Below, in pieces: positions 53,760 through 63,066 of a DNA stretch of 64,000 nt. The stretch comes from Natrinema zhouii (GTDB taxonomy: Archaea; Halobacteriota; Halobacteria; Halobacteriales; Natrialbaceae). Numbering within the stretch: the first letter of the stretch is position 1; every line of letters begins with the position of its first letter. The translations under genes and the position numbers were made by a program. Where the stretch lies: contig NZ_CP084883.1 of the NCBI RefSeq assembly GCF_013456555.2, positions 401,324 to 465,323 on the forward strand, given 5' to 3'. The notes beneath the pieces are model-generated. The model did not search any database. It had not been told where the DNA came from and saw only the letters and a list, made by a program, of their open reading frames with translations.

Positions 53760-54815
53760 TCATTCGTTCGTCGAGCCTTCGGTCCACTCGTCGTTCCAGA
53801 CGTCGTTATCCTGCCAGTATTCGGCGACGCCGGGATGGATTTCTAGGTCAGGGATGACGGCAGCGGTCATGGATTCGACGCCCGAATGATCAATCGCAGT
53901 CGGGTCCGCATCTCGGATGGACTCGTGTTCTTCGGCGGAGAGGCGTGCGACTTCCTTCACAGCGTCGGCAGGGACGTCGGGGCCGAACGCCCACTGGCCG
54001 GAAAGGACCCAGGAAGTAGTGGTATCTGTGACGGTGGTAACGTCCTGCTCCCACTCATATGGGTACTCATCGAACTCCTTCAGAATCGCACCGGGGACGT
54101 TCTCGATGGCCTGGCGGAAGTTGTCGTCGACCTCCATCAGGTACAGACCGCCGTTACTACGGACGTCGACTTCCTGTACCCAGCTGGAGAGGTTGACGCC
54201 GTTCGCGCCGTAGACACAGAGCGCGTCGGCACGCCCTTCCTCGACGGCACCCGGAATGTCGCTGGAGTCGACGTTCAGGATCTCGTTTTGGTCCCAGAGA
54301 CCGGCTTCCCTGATCACTTCTTCGGTGAGAAGACGGGTCCCGAAGCCGGGCTGGATCGGGTAGATTGTGTAGCCACCGTCTTGTAGGTCGGCCGTCGACT
54401 CTAGGTCCGACCCCTCCATCGCGACCCAGTGAATCTCCAAGCTGGTGAAGACGAACCCCTGCATCGGGAGGGAGTCGACGGGATCCTCTGCGAACGGGCC
54501 CTCCTCGTTCATCGCCTTCGAAAGAGAATTGTTGTCGACGCCGACCGTACCGAAGTTGTCGTTGTCGAACTCGTAGAGGTTCGCCGTCCAGCCGTCCGTG
54601 TTCTGAACGGTAATCGAGATACTGTCGCTGTTCTGGCTGGCAGCCCGCGCGAGCGCCTGCGCGGCCTGTTCCGTCGACGTCCCGGACCCAGCACCGGCGA
54701 TGGTCATCTGGTACTGGTCGCCGCCGCCCCCACCGAGGCAACCGGCCATACTGATCGCTCCGAGCGTTGTTGCACCTTTCACCACGTCCCGACGGGACAC
54801 GTCCTTGTTAGACAT
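53760..54815 (-). CDS. TAXI-family TRAP transporter solute-binding lipoprotein
   Basis: Start ATG 54815 (MSNKDVSRRDVVKGATTLGA, 351 residues). A twin-arginine motif (SRRDVVKG) precedes the lipobox SMAGC, so the protein should be exported by Tat and lipid-anchored. The mature start QYQMTIAGAGSGTSTEQAAQ and DNNSLSKAMN match TAXI binding proteins. It would deliver an organic acid to the fused permease. Substrates for TAXI systems are poorly known; glutamate, dicarboxylates and aromatic acids are reported for relatives. The TATA box and inverted repeats lie just upstream. Confidence 0.93.
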   Translation of the reverse strand: MSNKDVSRRDVVKGATTLGAISMAGCLGGGGGDQYQMTIAGAGSGTSTEQAAQALARAASQNSDSISITVQNTDGWTANLYEFDNDNFGTVGVDNNSLSKAMNEEGPFAEDPVDSLPMQGFVFTSLEIHWVAMEGSDLESTADLQDGGYTIYPIQPGFGTRLLTEEVIREAGLWDQNEILNVDSSDIPGAVEEGRADALCVYGANGVNLSSWVQEVDVRSNGGLYLMEVDDNFRQAIENVPGAILKEFDEYPYEWEQDVTTVTDTTTSWVLSGQWAFGPDVPADAVKEVARLSAEEHESIRDADPTAIDHSGVESMTAAVIPDLEIHPGVAEYWQDNDVWNDEWTEGSTNE

Positions 54816-54833
54816 CTTCACACGGACGATTAC

Positions 54834-54873
54834 CCCACTCATTATTAAAGATGTGGGTATCTGTATAGATACC
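54834..54873. promoter_or_regulatory. TAXI-gene promoter with two inverted repeats
   Basis: A TTTAATAAT box (minus strand, around 54845) lies about 30 nt before ATG 54815. CCCAC/GTGGG arms flank it (54834-54838 and 54853-54857). Next to it GGTATCT/AGATACC forms a 7-bp perfect inverted repeat at 54856-54873. Operator sites for substrate-responsive control are likely. Confidence 0.55.
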
Positions 54874-55015
54874 TTATACGTTATTGCTAGTTAGAAGATC
54901 GAACCCGTAGAGAATTACTATTTCATTTCGCCCATAACCGTCCAGTTATTCATGTAGCCGGATGAACGTGATCGAGGAGGCAGAAGACGACTGACGGAAG
55001 TCACCTCCGCCCCCG

Positions 55016-56461
55016 CTATCGGAACTCGGAATCAGTGCTCATCGGGACGTGGCCGCCACCCTCGAGAGCGCGATCGCTGTACGTCCGAAGATCGGCACGG
55101 AAGTCGGGGTGAGCGACGTCGATGATCGCGTCCATCCGCTCGGTCGGACACAGTCCGCGGAGGTCGGCGACGCCGTGTTCCGTAACGATGACGGAGTGGT
55201 CGTGTTCGGTATGATCAACGTGGGGAACGGTCGGAACGATCCGCGAAATGTCTCCACCGCTGGCCGTCGACGGAACCGAGATGATCCCGAGGCGGCAGTT
55301 CCGATTAAAGTCGCCGCCGCCGCCGATGCCGTTTACCATCCGTGTGCCGCCGATGTGCGTTGCGTTCGCGTTCCCGTAGAGATCGACGTCGACGGCGCTG
55401 TTTACTCCGACCACACCGAACTGATCGATGAGAGCGGGATTGTTCGACACGTCTGCCGGCCGGAGAACGATGTCCTCGGCGTATCGTTCTATATCCTCGA
55501 ACAGTCGTTCTTGCCCCTCGACCGAGAGGGCGAGCGAGGCCGCGCTCGCTCCCGAGAGCAACCCGTCGTCGATGGCGTCCAGTAACCCGTCCTGGAACAC
55601 TTCGCCGAAGTACACCACTTCCCTGTCGCCGAAGTTGATCTCGGACAGTTCGCCCATGAGCGCGTTTCCGAGACTCCCGACGCCAAACTGGAGGTTGACA
55701 GCGTCCTGCAACGTGGGGTTGCGACCGATCTCCGCCTCGAGAAACCGACGCAGGTTGTCGGCGATGGCGGTGTCGACCACATTCGGCTCCCGGAAGTCGT
55801 ACGGGTCATCGGGGTGTTCGGTTTCGACGACGGCAGCGAGTTTCTCGCCGTCGAACGTAACCGCTGCCGATCCGATTCGGTCGACAGGTCCCTCAATTGG
55901 GATCGGCTCGCGATTCGGGGGCAGATCGCGTTGGTAAACGTCGTGGATGTGCTCCAGTACGCGGGGTTGCTGACGGTTCACCTCGATGATGAGGCGGTCG
56001 GCGGCGGCGACAAACGACGGCGTATGTCCGATGGAGGTCGACGGGATCAGCCAGTCTTTACCGGCGGCGACGGCCTCGATTATAGCGACATCCGGATCGC
56101 CGAAATCGCCCAGCCGCACCTCGTCACCGAACCGCGAGATGTGCCGGTCGTGGAACGCGACGTCACCCGCATTGATCGCCGCGCGGGAGACTGCTCGAGT
56201 CTGGAACGGAAAGCGCCGAGCCATCTGGTCGGCCTCGACTAGCGCGTCGTCGATCTCCCCGCCGACGCCACCGCCGGATATCACCGTCAACGACAGGTCG
56301 CGGTCGTCCTGAGCCAACTCTTCAGGAACGCGTTTCGGGTAGCCGACGCCGCCAAATCCGCTGACCAAAACGACGTCACCTGGATCGACGATGTCGGTCG
56401 CCGTTGCTGCGTCGGTGACGGGGAGACCGTCTGCGATACGATCGTCTCTACCGTTAGTCAT
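55016..56461 (-). CDS. Acetyl-CoA hydrolase/transferase family CoA-transferase
   Basis: The 481-residue protein is of the Cat1/4-hydroxybutyrate CoA-transferase family. The N-terminal half has GDVVLVSGFGGVGYPKRVPE; the C-terminal half has LQFGVGSLGNALMGELSEI, GVVGVNSAVDVDLYGNANA and GGGGDFNRN. It would move CoA from acetyl- or succinyl-CoA to an organic acid. It overlaps the MaoC stop by eight bases and forms an operon with MaoC and an acyl-CoA dehydrogenase, suggesting activation of a dicarboxylic acid. Confidence 0.92.
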   Translation of the reverse strand: MTNGRDDRIADGLPVTDAATATDIVDPGDVVLVSGFGGVGYPKRVPEELAQDDRDLSLTVISGGGVGGEIDDALVEADQMARRFPFQTRAVSRAAINAGDVAFHDRHISRFGDEVRLGDFGDPDVAIIEAVAAGKDWLIPSTSIGHTPSFVAAADRLIIEVNRQQPRVLEHIHDVYQRDLPPNREPIPIEGPVDRIGSAAVTFDGEKLAAVVETEHPDDPYDFREPNVVDTAIADNLRRFLEAEIGRNPTLQDAVNLQFGVGSLGNALMGELSEINFGDREVVYFGEVFQDGLLDAIDDGLLSGASAASLALSVEGQERLFEDIERYAEDIVLRPADVSNNPALIDQFGVVGVNSAVDVDLYGNANATHIGGTRMVNGIGGGGDFNRNCRLGIISVPSTASGGDISRIVPTVPHVDHTEHDHSVIVTEHGVADLRGLCPTERMDAIIDVAHPDFRADLRTYSDRALEGGGHVPMSTDSEFR

Positions 56462-57038
56462 CCGTCACCTCTTCGTCGTCCGGTTGCGTTCCAATGCCGT
56501 CGGGCCAACCCGGGGGCGCCACAGCGGACGGTTTGGCGTACTCGCGTTTCAGGACCATCGGCGTGCGCTCGAGGCTCAACACGAGGTCGTCGTTCTGGTT
56601 GTACGCCCGAAGTTCGGTCTCGACGATGCCGACGTGATCACGGGACTCGAGTTCCCGCTTGCTGAGCACTTCGCTCTCGGCGAAGAGGGTGTCACCGTGG
56701 AAAACGGGGTTATGGTGACGAACGTTATCGTAACCGAGGTTGGCGGTCGCGTTTACGGAGACGTCGATAACGCTCATTCCGACGGCCAGCGCAATGACGA
56801 ACGTGCCGTCGACGAGCCGCTCGCCGAACTCCGTCTCGGCGGCGTAGGCCTCGTTGAAGTGCATCGGATTGAGGTTCATCGTTACGTTCGTCATCCAGAC
56901 ATTATCCGTCTCAGTAACGGTACGGCCAAACGGATGCTTGTAGATGTCGCCGACCGCGAAGTCCTCGTAGTAGCGGCCCTGCCAGCCTTCGACAAGTCGT
57001 TTCTCCGTCCTGTCGTTCGCGTTGTCGTTGTCGCTCAT
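56454..57038 (-). CDS. MaoC family hydratase, mesaconyl/itaconyl-CoA-hydratase-like
   Basis: The 194-residue hotdog protein carries YYEDFAVGDIYKHPFGRTVT and NVWMTNVTMNLNPMHFNEAY. In ordinary (R)-enoyl-CoA hydratases the motif is DxNPxH; here the first Asp is Asn (MNLNPMH), a pattern I associate with mesaconyl- and itaconyl-CoA hydratases. It would add water to a branched C5 enoyl-CoA. It is coupled to the CoA-transferase by an 8-nt overlap. Haloarchaeal methylaspartate-cycle enzymes are relatives, so that cycle is an alternative context. Confidence 0.85.
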   Translation of the reverse strand: MSDNDNANDRTEKRLVEGWQGRYYEDFAVGDIYKHPFGRTVTETDNVWMTNVTMNLNPMHFNEAYAAETEFGERLVDGTFVIALAVGMSVIDVSVNATANLGYDNVRHHNPVFHGDTLFAESEVLSKRELESRDHVGIVETELRAYNQNDDLVLSLERTPMVLKREYAKPSAVAPPGWPDGIGTQPDDEEVTDD

Positions 57039-57147
57039 CTTTTGAGTGTCGTGTGTTCAGTCGGTTGGTTGTTCCGGCGTTCGTGTCTCAGGTTCGATCG
57101 GCGACCACTGTCGATAATCTGTCTGTCGCTGTCTCCATCCGTCCGTA

Positions 57148-58350
57148 TCAGTACGAGCGCGGGAGGTCGAGCACGTTTTCGCCGAGGTAGTTGAGGACGA
57201 GTTCCTGCGTGATCGGGACGAGCCGAGTGAGTCGGGCCTCTCGGAAGTATCGCTCGACGTCGTACTCGCGAGCAACGCCGAACCCGCCGTGCGTCTGAAC
57301 GGCCGCGTCGGCGGCCTCGAAGGCCGCATCGGCCGCGAGGAACTTCGACATATTGGCTCGGGCACCGATGGCCTTCGCGTCCTCGCTACTCTCGACTGCA
57401 TCCGCCGCGCTGTAGACCATCTGCTTTGCGGCCTGTACCCTGGCGTAGGCCTCAGCAAGCGGGTGCTGGATCGCCTGGTTCTTGCCGATTGGGGTACCGA
57501 ATACCTCCCGTTCGGCGGCATAACTGGCACCCGCCTCCAGTGCTGCCTCGCCTAATCCGACGCACTCAGCGGCGATGACTAATCGCTCTTCATTGAGACC
57601 GTCCAGCATCTGGTAGAACCCCTCATCCTCTTCGCCGATGACGGCGTCCGCGGACACTCGGAGGTCCTCGAACCACATCTCGAAGGAGTGAACGAAATTG
57701 CTTGCGGTCTTGTCGATCTGCTCGATCTGGAGCGCGCCCTGGTCGAAGGCGTCCTCCAGTTCGACGAGGAACATTGTCATCCCTTGGGTCTGTTTGTCGA
57801 CCGCTTCCCTGGGAGTCGTTCGTGCCATGAGCACGATATAGTCGCTGGCGTCGACCCGGGAGATCCAGATTTTCTGTCCGTTGATCACGAACTCGTCGCC
57901 GTCGCGCTCGGCGGTCGTCTCGATCGCCGTCGATTCCGAGCCGGCGTTGGGCTCGGTAAGACCGAACGCCTGAATCGATTTCTCGCCGCGTGCGACGGCC
58001 GGCAGGAGCTCCGCTTTCATCTCCTCGCTCCCGTATTTCACTAGTGGGACGGAGTTGTAGATCGCACCGTGGATCGCTTGGGCGCCACTGAATCCGCCGC
58101 CGTTGGCTGCGATCTCTTCCATCATCACGACGACCTCTTCGGTGGACATCCCGGCACCGTCGTACTCCTCCGGAATGAGCGCGCCGAACCAGCCGTGCTC
58201 GGCGAGGCTCTCGACGAACTCGCTGGGATACTCCCCGGCGGCGTCACGTTCGCGCCAGTAGGCGGCGTCGAAGTCCTCGCAGATGTCCTGTATCGAATCG
58301 CGGACCAACCGCTGCTGCTCGGTGAGTGGAACCGTGTCTCTGTGAACCAT
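57148..58350 (-). CDS. Acyl-CoA dehydrogenase (second copy)
   Basis: Start ATG 58350 (MVHRDTVPLTEQQRLVRDSI, 400 residues), with ACATTTATC about 30 nt upstream. The FAD site AFGLTEPNAGSES and VQTHGGFGVAREYDVERYF are standard. The C-terminal motif is RLVPITQELVLNYLGE rather than YEGTSEIQ, typical of a separate archaeal/bacterial subgroup. It could oxidise a branched acyl-CoA such as methylsuccinyl- or isobutyryl-CoA. It heads the operon with MaoC and the CoA-transferase, and is divergent from IclR. Confidence 0.93.
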   Translation of the reverse strand: MVHRDTVPLTEQQRLVRDSIQDICEDFDAAYWRERDAAGEYPSEFVESLAEHGWFGALIPEEYDGAGMSTEEVVVMMEEIAANGGGFSGAQAIHGAIYNSVPLVKYGSEEMKAELLPAVARGEKSIQAFGLTEPNAGSESTAIETTAERDGDEFVINGQKIWISRVDASDYIVLMARTTPREAVDKQTQGMTMFLVELEDAFDQGALQIEQIDKTASNFVHSFEMWFEDLRVSADAVIGEEDEGFYQMLDGLNEERLVIAAECVGLGEAALEAGASYAAEREVFGTPIGKNQAIQHPLAEAYARVQAAKQMVYSAADAVESSEDAKAIGARANMSKFLAADAAFEAADAAVQTHGGFGVAREYDVERYFREARLTRLVPITQELVLNYLGENVLDLPRSY

Positions 58351-58554
58351 CGAGTACCCCAATGTGGGCAGTTCTAGGTGATAAATGTACGGTTCACTCG
58401 ACTCCGTGTTGAAGAAACTCCTAATCGACGGTTCGGTCGAAAACTACTCGCTGTCCGGGACTCAGACGATGGGGAAACAGCTACTCCGCAATAGTAGCCA
58501 GTCCTGTTCCGCATAATCGAACAACTTTTGTGAGTTGCCATCATCCCTCATACC

Positions 58555-59331
58555 ATGGCGCAACCTGACAAATCCAGTTCGGCGGGAAGCGTTCAGACGA
58601 CGCGAACGATGTTCGAGACGATCGAGTTCATCAAGCAGCAGGATGGCGCGACGATCACGGAAGTAGCGAACGAACTCGAATACGCGAAGAGTACCATCCA
58701 CCGGCATTTTTCGACACTGTCCGAGATGGGATATATCGTCAAACAGGACGGCAAGTTCTATGTCGGACTCCGCTTTCTCGATCTGGGACAACACGCACGG
58801 ACTCGCCGAGAGGGGTGCGAATTGGCCAAGAAGAAAGTCAAAGAAATCGCCGAACAGACCGGCGAACGTGCCCAGTTCATCGTCGAGGAGCACGGCAAGG
58901 GAGTCTATCTCTATCGAGCGTTCGGCGAACACGCTGTCCGCACTGATCCGGGTATCGGTAGCCGGATCCCGCTGCATGCCACCGCAGCGGGCAAGGCGAT
59001 CCTGGCGAATCTTCACAGCACTCGACAGGCAGAGATCATCGAACAGGCCGATTTCGAGCCGATCACTGAGCGAACCGTGACTGACCCCGAGAAACTGTAC
59101 GATGAGTTGGACGAAATCCGCACCCGTGGGTATAGCTTCAACCGGCAGGAGAACCTCGACGGCCTCCATGCGGTTGGCGTTGCGATAAGGGGCTCCGAAG
59201 ACGAAGTTATCGGGGCACTCAGTGTGTCCGGGCCGACTCACCGCCTGAAAAACGAGTGGTTTCGCGAGGAACTCCCCGATCTCTTGCTCGGCACGGCCAA
59301 CGAACTCGAGTTAAACATCGCCCATTCCTAA
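58555..59331 (+). CDS. IclR family transcriptional regulator (second copy)
   Basis: The 258-residue protein has an N-terminal winged helix (GATITEVANELEYAKSTIHR) and an effector domain with RIPLHATAAGKAILANL and AVGVAIRGSEDEVIGALSVS. It is divergent from the acyl-CoA dehydrogenase operon across 204 nt, the classical arrangement for a local regulator. The shared region contains GTTC-N9-GAAC at 58506-58522, a weak operator candidate. It may also control the MmgE/PrpD and MFS genes downstream. Confidence 0.94.
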   Translation: MAQPDKSSSAGSVQTTRTMFETIEFIKQQDGATITEVANELEYAKSTIHRHFSTLSEMGYIVKQDGKFYVGLRFLDLGQHARTRREGCELAKKKVKEIAEQTGERAQFIVEEHGKGVYLYRAFGEHAVRTDPGIGSRIPLHATAAGKAILANLHSTRQAEIIEQADFEPITERTVTDPEKLYDELDEIRTRGYSFNRQENLDGLHAVGVAIRGSEDEVIGALSVSGPTHRLKNEWFREELPDLLLGTANELELNIAHS

Positions 59332-59603
59332 CCGTTCGAATATACGGAACAGGCTTCATTCCCGCTTCAGTTCTGCACCGCTTTGCCGCTCTCTCGGATC
59401 CACACCCGCTCTCGTTCGTCTTTGACGGCGCATACGTCGGTTATTCTTCCTGACGCTCTGGGGGTGCCAACGTTTTTGCGTAATTTGCTCTTGAGAATTA
59501 CATTACAACCCCACGAGTATCATCCAGTGTGTGACCGAATCACATACGGGGTGGTGAAAGGACCGCTTTTCCCGTTCGATCCTATACCCGGAATCGACAG
59601 AAT

Positions 59604-59629
59604 GGATTACAACTGTATGTCTGTAATCC
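59604..59629. promoter_or_regulatory. Inverted repeat GGATTACA-N10-TGTAATCC (copy 3)
   Basis: Perfect 8-bp arms with a 10-nt spacer; the same core as at 17053 and 19369. It lies about 490 nt before MmgE/PrpD and 275 nt after IclR. Confidence 0.5.
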
Positions 59630-60083
59630 ACCCGGAGCAAAGAGAAGTTCGAATTGCAAAGAGTGCCGTTCGAATATGCGGAAATGTATCCTGAAGCACT
59701 ATTCGGAACCAAATGACGATGAAATCGACACGTATAGCCGCCTCACTGTCGCTTCTAATTCCGTATACGAATGGTTTTCCGCGAGTCAGACAGTGTGAAT
59801 CCGAGATCGAGCCGCGTTCAGTGCGGTATTACCGAGCTGGTGTAGTGAGTAGCGGGCAGGGAGCAAAACTGATTTTGGTCGAATCCATCGTTCCGTATGC
59901 TCGAACATTTCGAAGGGGGTATTGAGCTCAGTGACCACACCGCACCGCGATGAGATACTTGTCCCGACAGCAGTGCTTCAGGATAAAATTCGGGCGCGTA
60001 CCGGCTCGGTTCGAACAGCTGTTTCCTGAACGGTCCGTATCTCTATCCTACGACAAAGCTGATCGGTCGTCTACCGAGCCAAA

Positions 60084-60092
60084 TGTTTATGT
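60084..60092 (+). promoter_or_regulatory. TATA box of second MmgE/PrpD gene
   Basis: TGTTTATGT is centred 28 nt before ATG 60116. This fits a leaderless transcript and selects that start over the frame opening at 60083. Confidence 0.5.
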
Positions 60093-60115
60093 CCGACTGC
60101 CCTGCACTACGCACT

Positions 60116-61456
60116 ATGCGATCATCGTTGCCAGAAGAGCGTCTCAGCGAATTCGTTGCAGGGATAGAATACGACGACATCCCAGCCGAATGTACCGATA
60201 CGATCACGCGGGCGTTCGTCGATACTATTGGTGTGATGATAGCTGGCTCGAGCGAAGGGGCAGGCAGGACAGCCGCCGAGTCGGCTGGAATCGAACCAAT
60301 GGACACCGCTGTGGAAACACTGCTCGGCATTGATGCAGACCTCCCCGCCGACTCCGTAGCACTACGGATGGGAACGGCCAGTCACGCGCTCGACTACGAC
60401 GACCTCTCGTGGGCCATGAACGGACACCCGAGTATCACTCTGGTTCCTGCGGTACTTGCGCTCGCCAACGAAGCCGATGCGAGCGGCCGTGACCTCATTA
60501 CAGCGTACGCGGCCGGCTTCGAGGTTGAGTGTGCAGTTGCCGACCCCGTCAGCCCAGATCACTACGAAGCCGGTTGGCACGCTACGGCGACGTTCGGAAC
60601 GTTCGGCGCGACGGCGGCAGCGGCTCACCTTCTCGAATTAGACGAAACGGAAATTGGCCATGCACTCAACATCGCGGCCTCGATGCCATCAGGCCTAAAG
60701 CGGAACTTCGGGTCCATGACGAAGCCGCTACACGCCGGCCTGTGCTCCCGTTCAGGCGTCACTGCGAGTCGTCTCTCCGACGACGGCTTCACCGCTGACA
60801 CGGCGGCGATCAGCGGCGACCGTGGGTTCTGGGATCTCTATAGTCCGGTCGAGTGGGAACAGTTCTCCATTGGCGATCGCTGGGTACTCGAGGAAGAGGG
60901 AATCAACATCAAAGCGTATCCCTGCTGTTATTTCACCCACACGTCTATCGCGGCAGCCCAGACTCTCACCGACGATGGGATCGATCCCGCCGATATCGAG
61001 CGCGTCTCGGTTACGGCGTCGCCGGGAGCGGGCGATGCGCTCCATCATGCCAACCCCGAGACTGGCCTCGAGGCGAAGTTTTCGATGGAGTACACCGTCG
61101 CCAGCGCTATCGTCCGAGACACTGTTGGACTTGCAACGTTCAGAGACGATGCCGTCGACGACCCGGACGTTCAACGGATACGCGAACGGGTTGACTTCTC
61201 CACCGACGACGAACTCGCGTACGATTCGCACGAGGCATCGGTGCGCATCCACACTGCCGCCGACACGTACGAACGACAGCAGGAAAATCCGCCGGGCACC
61301 CACGATGATCCCCTGACTGACGAGGAACTACGGTTCAAGTTCGACGAATGTACCCACACTGTCCTCTCGGACGCCGAAACCGATCGGCTCTACGACACGT
61401 TATCCTCGCTATCGGCACAGGCGGACGTTTCGTCCGCAATAATTGGAGATCGCTGA
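60116..61456 (+). CDS. MmgE/PrpD family protein (second copy)
   Basis: Start ATG 60116 (MRSSLPEERLSEFVAGIEYD, 446 residues). Family motifs: SHALDYDDLSWAMNGHPSIT, AGWHATATFGTFGATAAAAH, KRNFGSMTKPLHAGLCSRSG and KAYPCCYFTHTSIAAAQTL. The paralogue at 43161 shares the same blocks. Candidate reactions are dehydration or decarboxylation of methylcitrate-, aconitate- or related branched acids. It sits between IclR and an MFS transporter gene, so the substrate may be imported by that carrier. Confidence 0.92.
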   Translation: MRSSLPEERLSEFVAGIEYDDIPAECTDTITRAFVDTIGVMIAGSSEGAGRTAAESAGIEPMDTAVETLLGIDADLPADSVALRMGTASHALDYDDLSWAMNGHPSITLVPAVLALANEADASGRDLITAYAAGFEVECAVADPVSPDHYEAGWHATATFGTFGATAAAAHLLELDETEIGHALNIAASMPSGLKRNFGSMTKPLHAGLCSRSGVTASRLSDDGFTADTAAISGDRGFWDLYSPVEWEQFSIGDRWVLEEEGINIKAYPCCYFTHTSIAAAQTLTDDGIDPADIERVSVTASPGAGDALHHANPETGLEAKFSMEYTVASAIVRDTVGLATFRDDAVDDPDVQRIRERVDFSTDDELAYDSHEASVRIHTAADTYERQQENPPGTHDDPLTDEELRFKFDECTHTVLSDAETDRLYDTLSSLSAQADVSSAIIGDR

Positions 61457-61658
61457 ATCGAGGGCAGACGTCTTTCTGTCCGGGACTGCGGTGAGACGGG
61501 ACGGTGGACACGTGGTAGACGGGACAGCGGGGCATACAGTTCGTCTCGCACGAAGAAACAAGAGGAATCCCACTCGCTCTCCGACACCGCCAGTCTCTGG
61601 TAGGGAAGTCCCCGCAGACACGTTTCGGACAGGTACATTTACTTTGTCCGAGCAGTAG

Positions 61659-62921
61659 ATGAGGGACGTGGCTTCCCTCTCATCAGTAGTCGGAAACGAC
61701 GCGGAGGTACTTCAGGAGCGGCCGTTCCAACTGCTCTTGCTTTCGAATATACTGCCACCGCTCGGAACGGCCCTGCTGTCTCCCGTGCTCGGATCACTCA
61801 TCGATCCGCTCGGTGCGACGCCGGCGAATATCGGCCTCATGATGTCGGCGTTCACTGCGCCTGCGATTTTTGGTATCCCAGTCGTCGGTATAGTGGCCGA
61901 TAGATACGGCAGGCGACCAGTGATCCTCTTCGGATTGCTACTGTTCGGCACAGCGGGAACTGCGATAGCGCTGACGACCACTTTTCAGATTGCACTGTTG
62001 TTACGCATGTTCCAGGGGATCGGCTTCGCCGCACTCACACCGATCATCATCACGAGTATCGGGGACCTCTACAGCGGAACGAAAGAGGCGACAGCACAGG
62101 GATTCCGGTTTACGGGATCCGGCCTCTCGCAGATGATTTTCCCGCTCGCAGCGGGCGTACTCGTTGGAATGGCGTGGCAGTATCCCTTCGTAATCTACGC
62201 CATTTCCTTCCCGATCGCAGCCGTAATCTACGTCTACTTCGAGGAACCGGTCGATTCTGACGTCGCTCAAGAGGGTGACGAGAACGACGTGCGGGAACAA
62301 CTCAGCGGGCTGTGGTCGCTCGTCTCGCAGCGCCGTGCGTGGACGATGGTGATCGCACGTGGAACGCCGAACATCGTCTGGCTCGGGTTCCTCACCTACA
62401 ATTCGATCATCGTTACGAACCTGATGGGAGGGTCGGCTACCGATGCCGGATTACTCGCTGCTATCGGGAGTCTCACCTACGCACTCTCGGCCACGCAGGC
62501 GGGACGCATCTTCGCCCGGTTCGACAGCCAGTTCTACCCGCTCGTCGCGATGCACGCCGCAATGGCCGGCGGGCTCGGTGTCGTGTTTATCGCCGGATCG
62601 CTCCCGCTCGCGTTCGTCGGAGTCGTCTTGATGGGAGTCGGATTCGGTATCAGCCTCTCACTGTATCGGAGTATCATCACTAATCTCGCACCGCCCTCGT
62701 TCCGTGGTGGACTAGTCAGTCTCGCAGAAAGTGGTGGGCGGGTCACGTCGACGTTCACGCCAGTCGTCATGGGGGGTGCCATCGCGATCGCGATGCAGTG
62801 GATGGCGTTCGACGCGGCAGTACAGATCGTCGGTATCGGAACCGGATTGGCCGCGGCCAGTGTCGGCGTCGGATCACTGATACTCGCGAAGTTCTCACCA
62901 CCGATTCAGAATATCGCGTGA
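61659..62921 (+). CDS. MFS transporter
   Basis: The 420-residue membrane protein has about 12 helices. Motif A is GIVADRYGRRPVILFGLLLF between helices 2 and 3, and a helix 4 segment is LLRMFQGIGFAALTPIIITS. The type resembles drug/metabolite antiporters but context suggests an organic acid or its by-product. It lies 202 nt after MmgE/PrpD in the same direction, with CATTTACTT about 24 nt before the start. Confidence 0.93.
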   Translation: MRDVASLSSVVGNDAEVLQERPFQLLLLSNILPPLGTALLSPVLGSLIDPLGATPANIGLMMSAFTAPAIFGIPVVGIVADRYGRRPVILFGLLLFGTAGTAIALTTTFQIALLLRMFQGIGFAALTPIIITSIGDLYSGTKEATAQGFRFTGSGLSQMIFPLAAGVLVGMAWQYPFVIYAISFPIAAVIYVYFEEPVDSDVAQEGDENDVREQLSGLWSLVSQRRAWTMVIARGTPNIVWLGFLTYNSIIVTNLMGGSATDAGLLAAIGSLTYALSATQAGRIFARFDSQFYPLVAMHAAMAGGLGVVFIAGSLPLAFVGVVLMGVGFGISLSLYRSIITNLAPPSFRGGLVSLAESGGRVTSTFTPVVMGGAIAIAMQWMAFDAAVQIVGIGTGLAAASVGVGSLILAKFSPPIQNIA

Positions 62922-63066
62922 TAGGGTACGTTTCGAACGACCGAGAGAGACGGTCACAGTCCGACCATTCATCGTTCGAAAACACTGGTGAGGCGGCACA
63001 TCAACCGAACCAGTCAATTGAATCACTAAAACATTAATAGTGGTTCGTGACGATGGTCGCTGTACG

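Larger units (their letters stand above)
59332..60115. other. Long AT-richer intergenic region
   Basis: About 780 nt follow IclR without a convincing gene. They hold the best copy of the TTACA-N10-TGTAA repeat (59604-59629), a 7/8 inverted repeat GTGTGTGA/TCACATAC (59527-59547) and the MmgE/PrpD promoter at the right end. Confidence 0.5.
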
